Assembly (NCBI GenBank): GCA_000963575.1
Contig: CP011077.1
Location: 744,001 to 808,000, forward strand
Direction of reading: 5' to 3'
DNA from: Klebsiella michiganensis
GTDB lineage: Bacteria; Pseudomonadota; Gammaproteobacteria; Enterobacterales; Enterobacteriaceae
DNA: 64,000 nucleotides
The notes under the pieces are model-generated. The model did not search any database. It saw only the letters and a program-made list of their open reading frames with translations, and was not told the DNA's origin. The translations under genes and the position numbers were made by a program. Within the stretch, counting starts at the first letter, position 1. Every line of letters begins with the position of its first letter. Below are positions 49,163-58,542 of this stretch, piece by piece.

Positions 49163-51370
49163 ATGGCGCGTTCACTCCCTGGTCAGCCAGCCAAAAACCC
49201 TGTCCGTAAGCTTGCCCTGTTTGTGGCGGCGGCGGTGGGCACTGTCAGCGTTAACAGCTTCGCGGCGGACACCGGCACGACAAAAAAAGAAGACACTATT
49301 ACCGTTTCAGCTACCGCAGTGCCTGCCGAAAGCGCATGGGGGCCATCGCCAACCATCGCCGCTAAACGCAGCGCCACGGCGACCAAAACCGATACCCCAA
49401 TTGAAAAGACACCACAGTCTATTTCGGTGGTGACTCGTGAAGAGATGGATACCCGGCAACCTCAGACAGTGAAAGAGGCTCTTGATTACACGCCAAGCGT
49501 GTTTTCTACTCGTGGGAGTTCTTCAACTTACGACGTTGTATCTATTCGTGGTTTCACCACGTCTTCTACTGTAAATACGAACCAATATTTGGATGGAATG
49601 AAGCTGCAAGGAGATAACTACTCTGAAGCTTCTATGGACCCTTACTTCCTGGAACGTGTTGAACTGCTACGTGGCCCTGTTTCTGTACTTTATGGCAAAA
49701 GCCATCCTGGCGGCGTAGTTAGTATGGTTAGCAAACGCCCTACGACTGAGCCGTTGCACGAAATTCAATTTAAAATGGGTACCAACAACCTGTGGCAGAC
49801 GGGTTTTGATTTCAGCGATGCGTTGGATGATAACGGTGAGTTCTCCTACCGTCTGACTGGATTGGGCCGTAGCCAAAATGCTCAGCAAGATATGGTTAAA
49901 TCCAATCGCTATGCTATTGCTCCATCCTTTAGCTGGCGCCCTGATGACAAGACAGATTTCACTTTCCTGAGTAATTTCCAAAGCGACCCTAACGCGGGCT
50001 ATTACGGCTGGCTTCCTCGTCAAGGAACTGTTGTTCCTTACGTGGATGCCAATGGCAACTCTCACAAATTACCAACCGATTTCAATGAAGGTGAAAGAGA
50101 TAACAAAATGTCTCGTCGCCAGCAAATGGTTGGATATAGCTTTGCACACGAGTTCAACGATACGTGGACCGTTCGCCAGAATCTGCGCTACACACGCATC
50201 CATACGCTTTATGATTCCGTTTACGGAAATGGCTATATCGCACCAGGACAGATTAGCCGGGCTTACGTTCGTTCTGACGAAGACCTTAGTAATTTCTCAG
50301 TCGATACTCAGGCACAGGCTAAATTTGCCACAGGAAATGTTGACCATACTCTGCTAACCGGTGTGGATTACATGCGTATGCGTAACGACATTGATGCATT
50401 ATACGGTTCTGCAAACCCACTCAACATGAGCAATCCGCAGTACGGCAATGCAAATGTTGTGGCTAACTTCCCTTATGCGGTCATTAACCGTCAGCAGCAG
50501 ACTGGGCTTTACATGCAAGACCAGGCGGAATGGAACAAGTTCGTTCTGACGCTGGGGGGGAGATACGATTTTGCTAAAACTTCTACCTTTACTCGTTCCT
50601 CAGGAACTCTAGCCGAAGTTAGCGATAATCAGTTCACGTGGCGTGGTGGCCTAAATTATCTGTTTGATAATGGTATTTCTCCTTACGTTAGCTATAGCGA
50701 ATCCTTTGAACCAGTTTCAGGCTCTACTAAACAAGGTAAGCCGTTTGACCCGTCTAAAGGTAAACAGTACGAAGCTGGCGTGAAATATGTACCAAAAGAT
50801 ATGCCAGTTACCGTCACCGCTGCCATTTACCAGCTGACGAAAGATAAAAACTTAACTGTAGATCCAAACGATAATGCCTTTAGTGTTCAGGGCGGAGAAA
50901 TTCGTTCTCGTGGCTTTGAACTTGAAGCTAAAGCCGCTGTTAACGCAAATATCAATCTAACTGCCGCTTATACATATACTGATGCTGAATATACGCATGA
51001 CACACTTTACCAAGGTAAACGTCCGGCAGAAGTTCCACGTAACATGGCCTCTCTTTGGGCTGATTACACCTTCCACGAAACTGCACTGAGCGGGTTCACC
51101 TTCGGGGCTGGTGCTCGTTATGTTGGGGCGACGTCGAGCTTTTACGCTTCTGGTCCACAGGTCAATAATACCTTTAACGTGCCAAGCTATACCGTTGCCG
51201 ATGCTATGGTTAAGTATGATCTGGCTCGATTGGGTTTACCTGGTTCTTCCGTCGCTTTAAACGTCAACAACCTGTTCAACCGTGAGTATGTCTCAAGTTG
51301 CTATCGTGACTATGCATGCTATTGGGGCGCTGAGCGTCAGGTGGTTGCTACCGCGACCTTCCGTTTCTAA
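49163..51370 (+). CDS. fhuA: FhuA, TonB-dependent ferrichrome receptor
   Basis: 735 residues, against 747 in E. coli. It is an outer-membrane 22-strand barrel with an N-terminal plug. The signal peptide runs to about residue 34, the TonB box is EDTITVSA, and plug motifs include SIRGF and LLRGPVSVLYGKSHPGG; it ends in the usual aromatic F. The CYRDYAC cysteine pair matches E. coli C692/C698, but the C318-C329 pair of loop 4 is absent and that loop is short (YGNGYIAPGQISR). From about 49480 to 51280 the DNA is much lower in GC than its flanks, suggesting allelic exchange. Confidence 0.96.
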   Translation: MARSLPGQPAKNPVRKLALFVAAAVGTVSVNSFAADTGTTKKEDTITVSATAVPAESAWGPSPTIAAKRSATATKTDTPIEKTPQSISVVTREEMDTRQPQTVKEALDYTPSVFSTRGSSSTYDVVSIRGFTTSSTVNTNQYLDGMKLQGDNYSEASMDPYFLERVELLRGPVSVLYGKSHPGGVVSMVSKRPTTEPLHEIQFKMGTNNLWQTGFDFSDALDDNGEFSYRLTGLGRSQNAQQDMVKSNRYAIAPSFSWRPDDKTDFTFLSNFQSDPNAGYYGWLPRQGTVVPYVDANGNSHKLPTDFNEGERDNKMSRRQQMVGYSFAHEFNDTWTVRQNLRYTRIHTLYDSVYGNGYIAPGQISRAYVRSDEDLSNFSVDTQAQAKFATGNVDHTLLTGVDYMRMRNDIDALYGSANPLNMSNPQYGNANVVANFPYAVINRQQQTGLYMQDQAEWNKFVLTLGGRYDFAKTSTFTRSSGTLAEVSDNQFTWRGGLNYLFDNGISPYVSYSESFEPVSGSTKQGKPFDPSKGKQYEAGVKYVPKDMPVTVTAAIYQLTKDKNLTVDPNDNAFSVQGGEIRSRGFELEAKAAVNANINLTAAYTYTDAEYTHDTLYQGKRPAEVPRNMASLWADYTFHETALSGFTFGAGARYVGATSSFYASGPQVNNTFNVPSYTVADAMVKYDLARLGLPGSSVALNVNNLFNREYVSSCYRDYACYWGAERQVVATATFRF

Positions 51371-51418
51371 CTTGTCTCCTGGGCACGGTTCGCCGTGCCC
51401 TTCACTAAGATGGCAACC

Positions 51419-52216
51419 ATGCAGGATAAACAACTTCATCCCGACACGACTTTCAGCCTCACCGATGTCACGTTCCGCGTGCCAGGCCGCACGCTACTCC
51501 ATCCGCTGTCTATCACCTTCCCGGTGGGCAAAGTCACTGGCCTGATTGGGCACAACGGTTCCGGTAAGTCGACGCTGCTGAAAATGCTGGGTCGCCACCA
51601 GAAGCCGTCGGACGGCGAGATCCTGCTTAACGCGCAGCCGCTGGATAGCTGGGGCAGCAAAGCCTTTGCCCGCCAGGTGGCCTATCTTCCCCAGCAGCTT
51701 CCTGCCGCTGAGGGTATGACGGTGCGTGAGCTGGTGGCGATTGGTCGCTATCCGTGGCATGGGGCGTTAGGGCGCTTTGGCGTGGCTGACCGTGAGCTGG
51801 TGGATGAGGCCATTAGCCTGGTGGGGCTGAAGCCGTTTGCGCATCGCCTGGTGGACAGTCTGTCCGGCGGCGAGCGTCAGCGGGCATGGATAGCCATGCT
51901 GGTGGCGCAGGATAGCCGCTGTCTGCTGCTGGATGAGCCAACTTCTGCGCTGGATATTGCCCATCAGGTGGACGTGCTGGCGCTGATTCACCGTCTTAGC
52001 CAGGAGCGCGGCCTGACGGTGGTTGCCGTTCTGCACGATATCAATATGGCTGCGCGGTATTGCGATAATCTGGTGGCACTGCGCGGCGGCGAAATGATTG
52101 CTCAGGGTACGCCGGATGCGTTAATGCAAAGCGATACGCTGGAGCATATCTACGGCATTCCGATGGGCATTCTGCCGCACCCGGCGGGGGCTGCGCCGGT
52201 GAGTTTTGTTTATTGA
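51419..52216 (+). CDS. fhuC: FhuC, ferric hydroxamate ABC transporter ATPase
   Basis: 265 residues from MQDKQLHPDTTF, the E. coli length. Walker A is GHNGSGKST, the signature LSGGERQRAW, Walker B LLLDEPTSALD, and the H-loop in AVLHDIN. It energises FhuB for import of ferrichrome-type siderophores. It lies 48 bases after fhuA; its stop overlaps the fhuD start (TGATG). GC content returns to the window norm. Confidence 0.97.
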   Translation: MQDKQLHPDTTFSLTDVTFRVPGRTLLHPLSITFPVGKVTGLIGHNGSGKSTLLKMLGRHQKPSDGEILLNAQPLDSWGSKAFARQVAYLPQQLPAAEGMTVRELVAIGRYPWHGALGRFGVADRELVDEAISLVGLKPFAHRLVDSLSGGERQRAWIAMLVAQDSRCLLLDEPTSALDIAHQVDVLALIHRLSQERGLTVVAVLHDINMAARYCDNLVALRGGEMIAQGTPDALMQSDTLEHIYGIPMGILPHPAGAAPVSFVY

Positions 52217-53115
52217 TGAGCCGTATGAATGACTTTCTGTTGACCCGTCGCCGCCTTCTGGCGGCGATGGCGCTTTCACCGCTGCTGCTAAAATTACCTG
52301 CGGCGCAGGGGGCGGTGCCGGATGCAAAACGCATCATCGCCCTGGAGTGGTTGCCCGTTGAGCTGATGATGGCGCTCGGCGTAACGCCTATGGCCGTCGC
52401 CGACATTCCCAATTACCAAATCTGGGTGAACGAACCTAAGCTGCCGGAAGGGGTGATTGACGTTGGCCTGCGGACCGAACCTAACCTCGAGCTGATGGCA
52501 CAGCTAAAACCGTCTCTGATTCTCTATTCCGCGGGCTACGGCCCTTCGCCAGAAAAAATCACCCGTATCGCGCCCGGACTGGGGTTCAATTTTAACGATG
52601 GCTCCGGCAAACCGCTGGAGATTGCGCGTAAATCGCTTATTCAGTTGGGGGATACGCTGGGTATGCCGCAGGCCGCCAGCCGGCATCTGGCTGAATTTGA
52701 TGCATTCATTGCCAACATGAAACCCCGGTTTGCCGCGCGCGGCAACCGCCCGGTACTGCTGATGTCATTTTTGGATAATCGCCATGCGCTGGTGGTAGGC
52801 AAGCACAGTTTATTCGAGCAGGTGATGGATCTGCTGGGGGTAAAAAATGCCTGGCAAGAAGAGACGAACTTCTGGGGGACGGCGGTCGTCGGGATTGAAC
52901 GCCTTGCGGCGATAAAAGACGCCGATGTGCTGTGCTTCGACCACAAAAACGAAGCGGTAGCCCGCCAGGTGGCGGCCACGCCGCTGTGGAAAGCAATGCC
53001 GTTTATCCGTCAGAACCGTTTTCAGCAAGTTCCTGCCGTCTGGCTTTATGGCACGACGATGTCGGCGATGCACTTTGCCCGCGTGCTGGACGATGGCCTG
53101 AGGAGCCTGGCCTGA
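52216..53115 (+). CDS. fhuD: FhuD, periplasmic ferric hydroxamate-binding protein
   Basis: 299 residues from the ATG at 52216; an internal ATG three codons on is also possible. It has a twin-arginine-like N-terminus (TRRRLLAAMALSPLLL) and then the class III binding-protein fold, with family blocks ALEWLPVELMMALGV, DVGLRTEPNLELM, YSAGYGPSP and ETNFWGTAVVGIERLA. It delivers ferrichrome from FhuA to FhuB. It is coupled by overlaps to fhuC and fhuB. Confidence 0.96.
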   Translation: MSRMNDFLLTRRRLLAAMALSPLLLKLPAAQGAVPDAKRIIALEWLPVELMMALGVTPMAVADIPNYQIWVNEPKLPEGVIDVGLRTEPNLELMAQLKPSLILYSAGYGPSPEKITRIAPGLGFNFNDGSGKPLEIARKSLIQLGDTLGMPQAASRHLAEFDAFIANMKPRFAARGNRPVLLMSFLDNRHALVVGKHSLFEQVMDLLGVKNAWQEETNFWGTAVVGIERLAAIKDADVLCFDHKNEAVARQVAATPLWKAMPFIRQNRFQQVPAVWLYGTTMSAMHFARVLDDGLRSLA

Positions 53116-55091
53116 TGAGACGTCACGTTATTTTCCCTGCCAGCCTGCTGCTGGTTCTCTTTGTCTGTGCGCTTTGGCTGACGCTGCATAACATGAATGG
53201 TGTCTTGCCCTCCTCGCAGTGGCGCAGCGCCCTTGCCGGGCCGGACGTCGACAATGTTCCACAGATGCTGTTTCACTTCAGCCTGCTGCCGCGTCTCGCG
53301 ATATCGCTTTTGGTGGGCGCCGGGCTGGGGCTTGTCGGCGTGTTGTTCCAGCAGGTGCTGCGAAATCCGCTGGCGGAGCCGACAACGCTTGGTGTTGCTA
53401 GCGGCGCTCAGCTTGGCGTCACGGTCGCCACGCTTTGGGTGCTTCCGCTGGCTGTCCAGCCGTTTGCGGCGCTGACAGGTGCCGCAGCGGTTGGCCTGCT
53501 TGTCTTCGGCGTTGCCTGGGGGAAGCGTATGTCACCGGTCACGCTGATTCTTGCGGGTCTGGTGCTGAGCCTTTATTGCGGGGCGGTCAACCAACTGTTG
53601 GCTATCTTCCACCATGACCAGCTCCAGAATATGTTCCTCTGGAGCACCGGGTCGCTCAATCAGCAGGACTGGAGCAGCGTTGAAAGCCTGTGGCCACGTT
53701 TGCTGGGCGGCCTGCTGTTAACGCTGCTGTTGCTGCGCCCGTTGACGCTGATGGGGCTGGACGATGGCGTGGCGCGTAATCTTGGCCTGGCACTTTCGCT
53801 GGTCAGGCTGGCGACGCTGGCGCTGGCGATTGCGATCAGCGCCCAGTTGGTTAATGCGGTCGGGATCGTCGGTTTTATCGGGCTGTTTGCGCCGCTGCTG
53901 GCAAAAATGCTGGGCGCCCGACGACTGGCTGCTCGTTTGTTCCTGGCCCCGCTAATTGGGGCGCTGATCCTCTGGCTGTCTGACCAGGTTGTGGTCTGGC
54001 TTTCCAGCGTGTGGGGCGAAGTCTCTACCGGGACGATCACCGCGCTTATTGGCGCACCTATCTTGCTGTGGCTGTTGCCGCGCCTGCGTACCAGTGGTGC
54101 GCCGTCCATGAGCGCCGGAGACCACGTTCAGGCTGAACGCCAGCGTGTATTGCTTTGGGTGGCGGCAGGTTTTGGCATTCTGCTGCTGGTAATTGCCGCC
54201 GCGCTGGCGCTGGGGCGTGATGCTCATGGCTGGCGATGGCTAAGTGGCGCACTCTTTGATGATGTCTTGCCCTGGCGCTGGCCACGCGTCATGGCTGCTT
54301 TGACCGCGGGCGTCATGCTGGCGGTTGCGGGCTGTCTGATCCAGCGGTTAACCGGCAACGCAATGGCAAGCCCGGAAGTGTTGGGCATTAGCTCCGGGGC
54401 GGCTTTCGGTGTCGTGCTGATGCTGTTTATTGTGCCGGGGAATGCGTTTGTCTGGCTGCTGCCAGCAGGCAGTCTTGGGGCGGCGGTAACGCTGCTTATC
54501 ATCATGATTGCTGCCGGGCGAGGCGGTTTTTCTCCTCAGCGTATGCTGCTGGCCGGGATGGCGCTCAGCACCGCCTTTACCATGTTGCTGATGATGCTGA
54601 TGGCGAGCGGGGATCCGCGTATGGCGACGCTGCTGACCTGGATTTCTGGCTCTACCTACAACGTCACCGGCGAGCAGGCGGTCAGAACCCTGGCAGTTAT
54701 GCTTGCTCTGTTAGCCATCACGCCGCTGCTGCGCCGCTGGCTGGTGATTTTGCCGCTGGGTGGGGCCACTGCACGGGCGGTGGGAATGGCGTTAACGCCA
54801 TCGCGCTTTGCGCTGCTGTTGCTGGCGGCAACGCTTACCGCCACGGCAACGTTAATCGTCGGCCCGCTGAGCTTTGTCGGGCTGATGGCGCCGCATATTG
54901 CGCGTATGCTTGGGTTCCGCCGGGCAATGCCGCAGATAGCAATGGCCGGGATTTTTGGCGGGATGTTAATGATTCTGGCTGACTGGTGCGGCAGGATGAT
55001 TTTGTTCCCGAATCAGGTGCCGGCGGGGCTGCTGGCGACGTTTATCGGTGCGCCTTATTTCGTTTATTTGCTGAGAAAGCAGGGGCGCTAA
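53115..55091 (+). CDS. fhuB: FhuB, ferric hydroxamate ABC transporter permease
   Basis: 658 residues. It is a fused double permease with two homologous FecCD-type halves, each of about ten membrane segments. Both halves carry the coupling-loop glycines (NAVGIVGFIGLFAPLLAKMLGARR in the first and GPLSFVGLMAPHIARMLGFRR in the second, as family blocks near 255 and 585). A one-base start/stop overlap with fhuD (TGATG) shows coupling; longer in-frame upstream starts lie inside fhuD and are rejected. It is the last gene of fhuACDB. Confidence 0.97.
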   Translation: MRRHVIFPASLLLVLFVCALWLTLHNMNGVLPSSQWRSALAGPDVDNVPQMLFHFSLLPRLAISLLVGAGLGLVGVLFQQVLRNPLAEPTTLGVASGAQLGVTVATLWVLPLAVQPFAALTGAAAVGLLVFGVAWGKRMSPVTLILAGLVLSLYCGAVNQLLAIFHHDQLQNMFLWSTGSLNQQDWSSVESLWPRLLGGLLLTLLLLRPLTLMGLDDGVARNLGLALSLVRLATLALAIAISAQLVNAVGIVGFIGLFAPLLAKMLGARRLAARLFLAPLIGALILWLSDQVVVWLSSVWGEVSTGTITALIGAPILLWLLPRLRTSGAPSMSAGDHVQAERQRVLLWVAAGFGILLLVIAAALALGRDAHGWRWLSGALFDDVLPWRWPRVMAALTAGVMLAVAGCLIQRLTGNAMASPEVLGISSGAAFGVVLMLFIVPGNAFVWLLPAGSLGAAVTLLIIMIAAGRGGFSPQRMLLAGMALSTAFTMLLMMLMASGDPRMATLLTWISGSTYNVTGEQAVRTLAVMLALLAITPLLRRWLVILPLGGATARAVGMALTPSRFALLLLAATLTATATLIVGPLSFVGLMAPHIARMLGFRRAMPQIAMAGIFGGMLMILADWCGRMILFPNQVPAGLLATFIGAPYFVYLLRKQGR

Positions 55092-55104
55092 CCCCTTCCC
55101 TGAA

Positions 55105-55181
55105 CCCTCTTCCCACAGGGAAGAGGGGATTGCATTGAGCATAAATCAGCTATTTTCCCCCTCACCCTGCCTGGGTGAGGG
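55105..55181. repeat. Two GA-rich palindromes between fhuB and hemL
   Basis: CCCTCTTCCC-aca-GGGAAGAGGG (55105-55127, perfect 10-bp stem) and CCCTCACCC-tgcct-GGGTGAGGG (55159-55181, perfect 9-bp stem) lie 30 bases apart between convergent genes. They probably serve as 3'-end structures and belong to the same loose family as the other GA palindromes. Confidence 0.75.
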
Positions 55182-55187
55182 AAAAGA

Positions 55188-56468
55188 TTACAGCTTCGCG
55201 AACACGCGGCGCGCGGCGTCGATGGTTCGCTGAATATCTTCCTTGCTATGTGCCACGGACATAAAGCCTGCCTCAAACGCTGACGGCGCAAGGTATACGC
55301 CTTCTTCCAGCATCAGGTGGAAGAAGCGCTTGAAGCGCTCAACGTCGCACGCAACCACGTCTTTATAGCAGGTCACGGTTTCGGCATCGGTAAAGAACAG
55401 GCCGAACATGCCGCCGACGTTATTCACCACCAGCGGGATGTGCTCTGCTTTCGCTGCATTCAGCAGGCCATTAGCCAGCATTTCCGTCAGTTCGGTCAGG
55501 GTCTGGTGAATGCCAGGCTGCGATACTTCGGTCAGGCAGGCGAAGCCAGCCGCCATAGCGATAGGGTTACCGGACAGCGTACCCGCCTGGTAAACCGGGC
55601 CGGTTGGGGCCAGCGCGTCCATGATTTCACGGCGGCCACCGAAGGCGCCGACCGGCATCCCGCCGCCGATGATTTTACCGAGGCAGGTCAGGTCTGGCTC
55701 TACGTCGTAGTAAGACTGAGCGCCCGCCAGCGCCACGCGGAAGCCGGTCATCACTTCATCAATGATCAGCAGCGCACCGAATTCGTCGCACAGCGTGCGC
55801 AGACCCGGCAAGAAGTCCGCGTGCGGAGGGATACAGTTCATGTTGCCCGCGACGGGTTCAACGATGATACAGGCCACATCCTGAGGATATTGCTCAAAGG
55901 CTTCGCGCACGGAGGCCAGATCGTTATAGGTGCAGGTCAGCGTGTGCTTCGCAAAGTCGGCCGGTACGCCCGGAGAGTTCGGCTGGCCGAGGGTCAGTGC
56001 GCCGGAACCGGCTTTAACCAGCAGGCAGTCTGCGTGGCCGTGGTAGCAGCCTTCGAATTTAATGATTTTGTCCCGGCCCGTGTAGCCGCGGGCAAGCCGG
56101 ATAGCGCTCATGGTGGCTTCGGTGCCGGAGTTCACCATACGAACCATGTCCATGGTTGGCACCAGCTCGGTAACCAGCTCCGCCATTTTCACTTCCATCT
56201 CAGTGGGCGCGCCAAAGCTCAGGCCGCGCTCAACGGCTTCGATGACCGCATTGCGAATCGCCGGGTGGTTGTGGCCGAGTACCATTGGGCCCCATGAGCC
56301 AACGTAATCGATATAGGCTTTACCGTCTGCGTCATACAGGTAAGCCCCGTCCGCACGCTCGATAAACAGAGGCACCCCGCCTACGCCGGTAAAGGCGCGT
56401 ACCGGAGAGTTAACGCCGCCGGGAATGACCTGGCGGGCTGCGGCGTACAGGTTTTCAGACTTACTCAT
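55188..56468 (-). CDS. hemL: HemL, glutamate-1-semialdehyde 2,1-aminomutase
   Basis: 426 residues, the E. coli length. This PLP enzyme converts glutamate-1-semialdehyde to 5-aminolevulinate for heme, siroheme and cobalamin. The PLP lysine lies in TCLGKIIGGGMPVGAFGGR (K265 by family numbering), with LLIIDEVMTGFR before it and NSGTEATMSAIRLARG near residue 120. It is divergent from clcA with a 177-base gap. Confidence 0.97.
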   Translation of the reverse strand: MSKSENLYAAARQVIPGGVNSPVRAFTGVGGVPLFIERADGAYLYDADGKAYIDYVGSWGPMVLGHNHPAIRNAVIEAVERGLSFGAPTEMEVKMAELVTELVPTMDMVRMVNSGTEATMSAIRLARGYTGRDKIIKFEGCYHGHADCLLVKAGSGALTLGQPNSPGVPADFAKHTLTCTYNDLASVREAFEQYPQDVACIIVEPVAGNMNCIPPHADFLPGLRTLCDEFGALLIIDEVMTGFRVALAGAQSYYDVEPDLTCLGKIIGGGMPVGAFGGRREIMDALAPTGPVYQAGTLSGNPIAMAAGFACLTEVSQPGIHQTLTELTEMLANGLLNAAKAEHIPLVVNNVGGMFGLFFTDAETVTCYKDVVACDVERFKRFFHLMLEEGVYLAPSAFEAGFMSVAHSKEDIQRTIDAARRVFAKL

Positions 56469-56645
56469 GAATCGGCTCCTGATTCGTGGAAATGGTGACA
56501 GCGGGCTATTCTATGTGAAACCTGCCCCGCGTTGAAATATTTGCCCAAATCAAACGTTACGGTTTATTAGCTAATTTAATAAGACGAAGGTCTTTTCTGT
56601 GGGTAAAATGCCCGCCTTATTTGTATGACTAAACGGTTCGAACCC

Positions 56646-58067
56646 ATGAATTTAGCCCATAATTCTCTCGATCAGGCGCAAAGCGTCAAACAGCGTCGCG
56701 GGGCTATTCTGCGCCGCCTGATTGGCCAGGATAAAATGCCGCTAATGATTTTACTGATGGCCGCGGTGGTAGGCACTCTGGCGGGCCTGGTCGGCGTGGC
56801 GTTTGAAAAATCGGTTAATTGGGTGCTTCAGCACCGCATCGGTATGCTGGCACAGGTCGCGGACAGCGCCTGGCTGGTGTGGCCGCTGGCGTTTATCAGT
56901 TCGGCGCTGCTGGCGATGGTGGGTTACTTTCTGGTACGCCGTTTTGCGCCTGAAGCCGGTGGTTCGGGCATTCCTGAAATCGAAGGGGCGCTGGAAGATT
57001 TGCGGCCCGTGCGCTGGTGGCGTGTGATCCCGGTGAAGTTCATTGGCGGGATGGGCACGCTCGGCGCGGGAATGGTACTGGGGCGCGAAGGGCCGACCGT
57101 TCAGCTTGGCGGCAATATAGGGCGAATGGTGACGGACATCTTCCGCATGAAAGGTGCTGAAGCCCGTCATTCGCTGCTGGCAACCGGTGCTGCTGCCGGG
57201 CTATCTGCGGCGTTTAATGCGCCTCTGGCCGGGATCCTGTTTATCATCGAAGAGATGCGCACCCAGTTCCGCTACAACCTGATTTCGATAAAAGCAGTGT
57301 TTATCGGGGTGATCATGTCGAGCATCGTGTTCCGTATCTTCAATACCGAAACGACGGTGATTCAGGTCGGCAAGCTGGCGGATGCGCCGGTCAACACGCT
57401 GTGGTTGTATCTGATCCTCGGCATGATCTTTGGCATTGTCGGCGTGGTGTTTAACCGGCTGGTGATCGGCGCTCAGGATATGTTCCAGCGCATTCACGGC
57501 GGCAATATTAAGAAGTGGGTGCTGATCGGTGGGCTCATTGGCGGGCTTTGTGGCGTACTGGGGCTTATCCAGCAGGCGGCATCCGGCGGCGGATTTAGCC
57601 TTATCCCGATTGCGGCCGTGGGGAATTACACCATCGGCATGCTGTTGTTCCTGTTCGTGGCCCGCGTCATCACCACTTTGCTCTGTTTTTCCTCCGGCGC
57701 ACCGGGCGGTATTTTTGCCCCGATGCTGGCGCTGGGTACGCTGCTTGGCACGGCATTTGGTACGGCTTGTGCGGCCTGGTTCCCTGCGTATCATCTGGAT
57801 ATGGGCACCTTTGCGATTGCGGGAATGGGGGCGCTGCTCGCGGCCTCACTGCGCGCTCCGTTAACGGCTATCGTGCTGGTGCTTGAGATGACGGATAATT
57901 ACCAGCTCATTCTGCCAATGATTATCACCTGCCTTGGGGCGACACTGTTGGCACAATTTCTGGGCGGGAAACCGCTATACTCGGTGATTCTGGCAAGAAC
58001 CCTGGCAAAACAAGAAGCTGAGAAAGCGCGAGCGGGCGAGCAGGCTTCCGCCGGGCAGAATACTTGA
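56646..58067 (+). CDS. clcA: ClcA, H+/Cl- exchange transporter
   Basis: 473 residues from MNLAHNSLDQAQ, matching the E. coli length; an ATG seven codons upstream is in frame. It swaps two chloride ions for one proton across the inner membrane and supports extreme acid resistance. Selectivity motifs are GGSGIPEIEGAL, GREGPTVQLGGNIGR (with the gating glutamate, E148 in E. coli) and GAPGGIFAPMLALG. The proton glutamate lies in GILFIIEEMR. The N- and C-terminal tails are the least conserved parts. Confidence 0.96.
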   Translation: MNLAHNSLDQAQSVKQRRGAILRRLIGQDKMPLMILLMAAVVGTLAGLVGVAFEKSVNWVLQHRIGMLAQVADSAWLVWPLAFISSALLAMVGYFLVRRFAPEAGGSGIPEIEGALEDLRPVRWWRVIPVKFIGGMGTLGAGMVLGREGPTVQLGGNIGRMVTDIFRMKGAEARHSLLATGAAAGLSAAFNAPLAGILFIIEEMRTQFRYNLISIKAVFIGVIMSSIVFRIFNTETTVIQVGKLADAPVNTLWLYLILGMIFGIVGVVFNRLVIGAQDMFQRIHGGNIKKWVLIGGLIGGLCGVLGLIQQAASGGGFSLIPIAAVGNYTIGMLLFLFVARVITTLLCFSSGAPGGIFAPMLALGTLLGTAFGTACAAWFPAYHLDMGTFAIAGMGALLAASLRAPLTAIVLVLEMTDNYQLILPMIITCLGATLLAQFLGGKPLYSVILARTLAKQEAEKARAGEQASAGQNT

Positions 58068-58147
58068 ACGAATTACTCGGGTATTAGATAATGCCGCAAA
58101 AGTGCGGGTTGTTTTCTGCCCGACTTGTTAATTGTTGGGAGCAAAAA

Positions 58148-58492
58148 ATGAGTGATGACGTAGCGCTGCCGCTGCAGTTTACCGAAGCAGCAGCCAATAA
58201 AGTGAAAAGTCTGATTGCAGACGAAGAGAACCCTAATCTGAAACTTCGCGTCTATATCACCGGTGGTGGTTGCAGCGGCTTCCAGTATGGCTTTACCTTT
58301 GACGACCAGATCAACGACGGCGACATGACCATCGAGAAGCAGGGCGTTGCTCTGGTTGTGGATCCGATGAGCCTGCAATATCTGGTCGGTGGCGCGGTGG
58401 ATTACAGCGAAGGCCTGGAAGGCTCCCGCTTCGTGGTGACTAACCCGAACGCGAAAAGCACCTGCGGGTGCGGTTCCTCCTTCAGCATCTGA
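58148..58492 (+). CDS. erpA: ErpA, A-type iron-sulfur cluster insertion protein
   Basis: 114 residues from MSDDVALPLQFTEAAANKV, the E. coli length. It delivers Fe-S clusters to proteins such as IspG/IspH. The three cluster-binding cysteines are in TGGGCSGFQYGF and the C-terminal STCGCGSSFSI. A longer in-frame start 57 bases earlier is not conserved. A bidirectional terminator follows. Confidence 0.97.
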   Translation: MSDDVALPLQFTEAAANKVKSLIADEENPNLKLRVYITGGGCSGFQYGFTFDDQINDGDMTIEKQGVALVVDPMSLQYLVGGAVDYSEGLEGSRFVVTNPNAKSTCGCGSSFSI

Positions 58493-58506
58493 TGAGTTGC
58501 TGAAAT

Positions 58507-58538
58507 AAAAAAGCCGCGTTTGATACGCGGCTTTTTTT
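58507..58538. terminator. Terminator between erpA and yadS
   Basis: AGCCGCGT-ttgat-ACGCGGCT is flanked by an A-run and a T-run, suited to ending both convergent genes. Confidence 0.9.
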
Positions 58539-58542
58539 ATCG

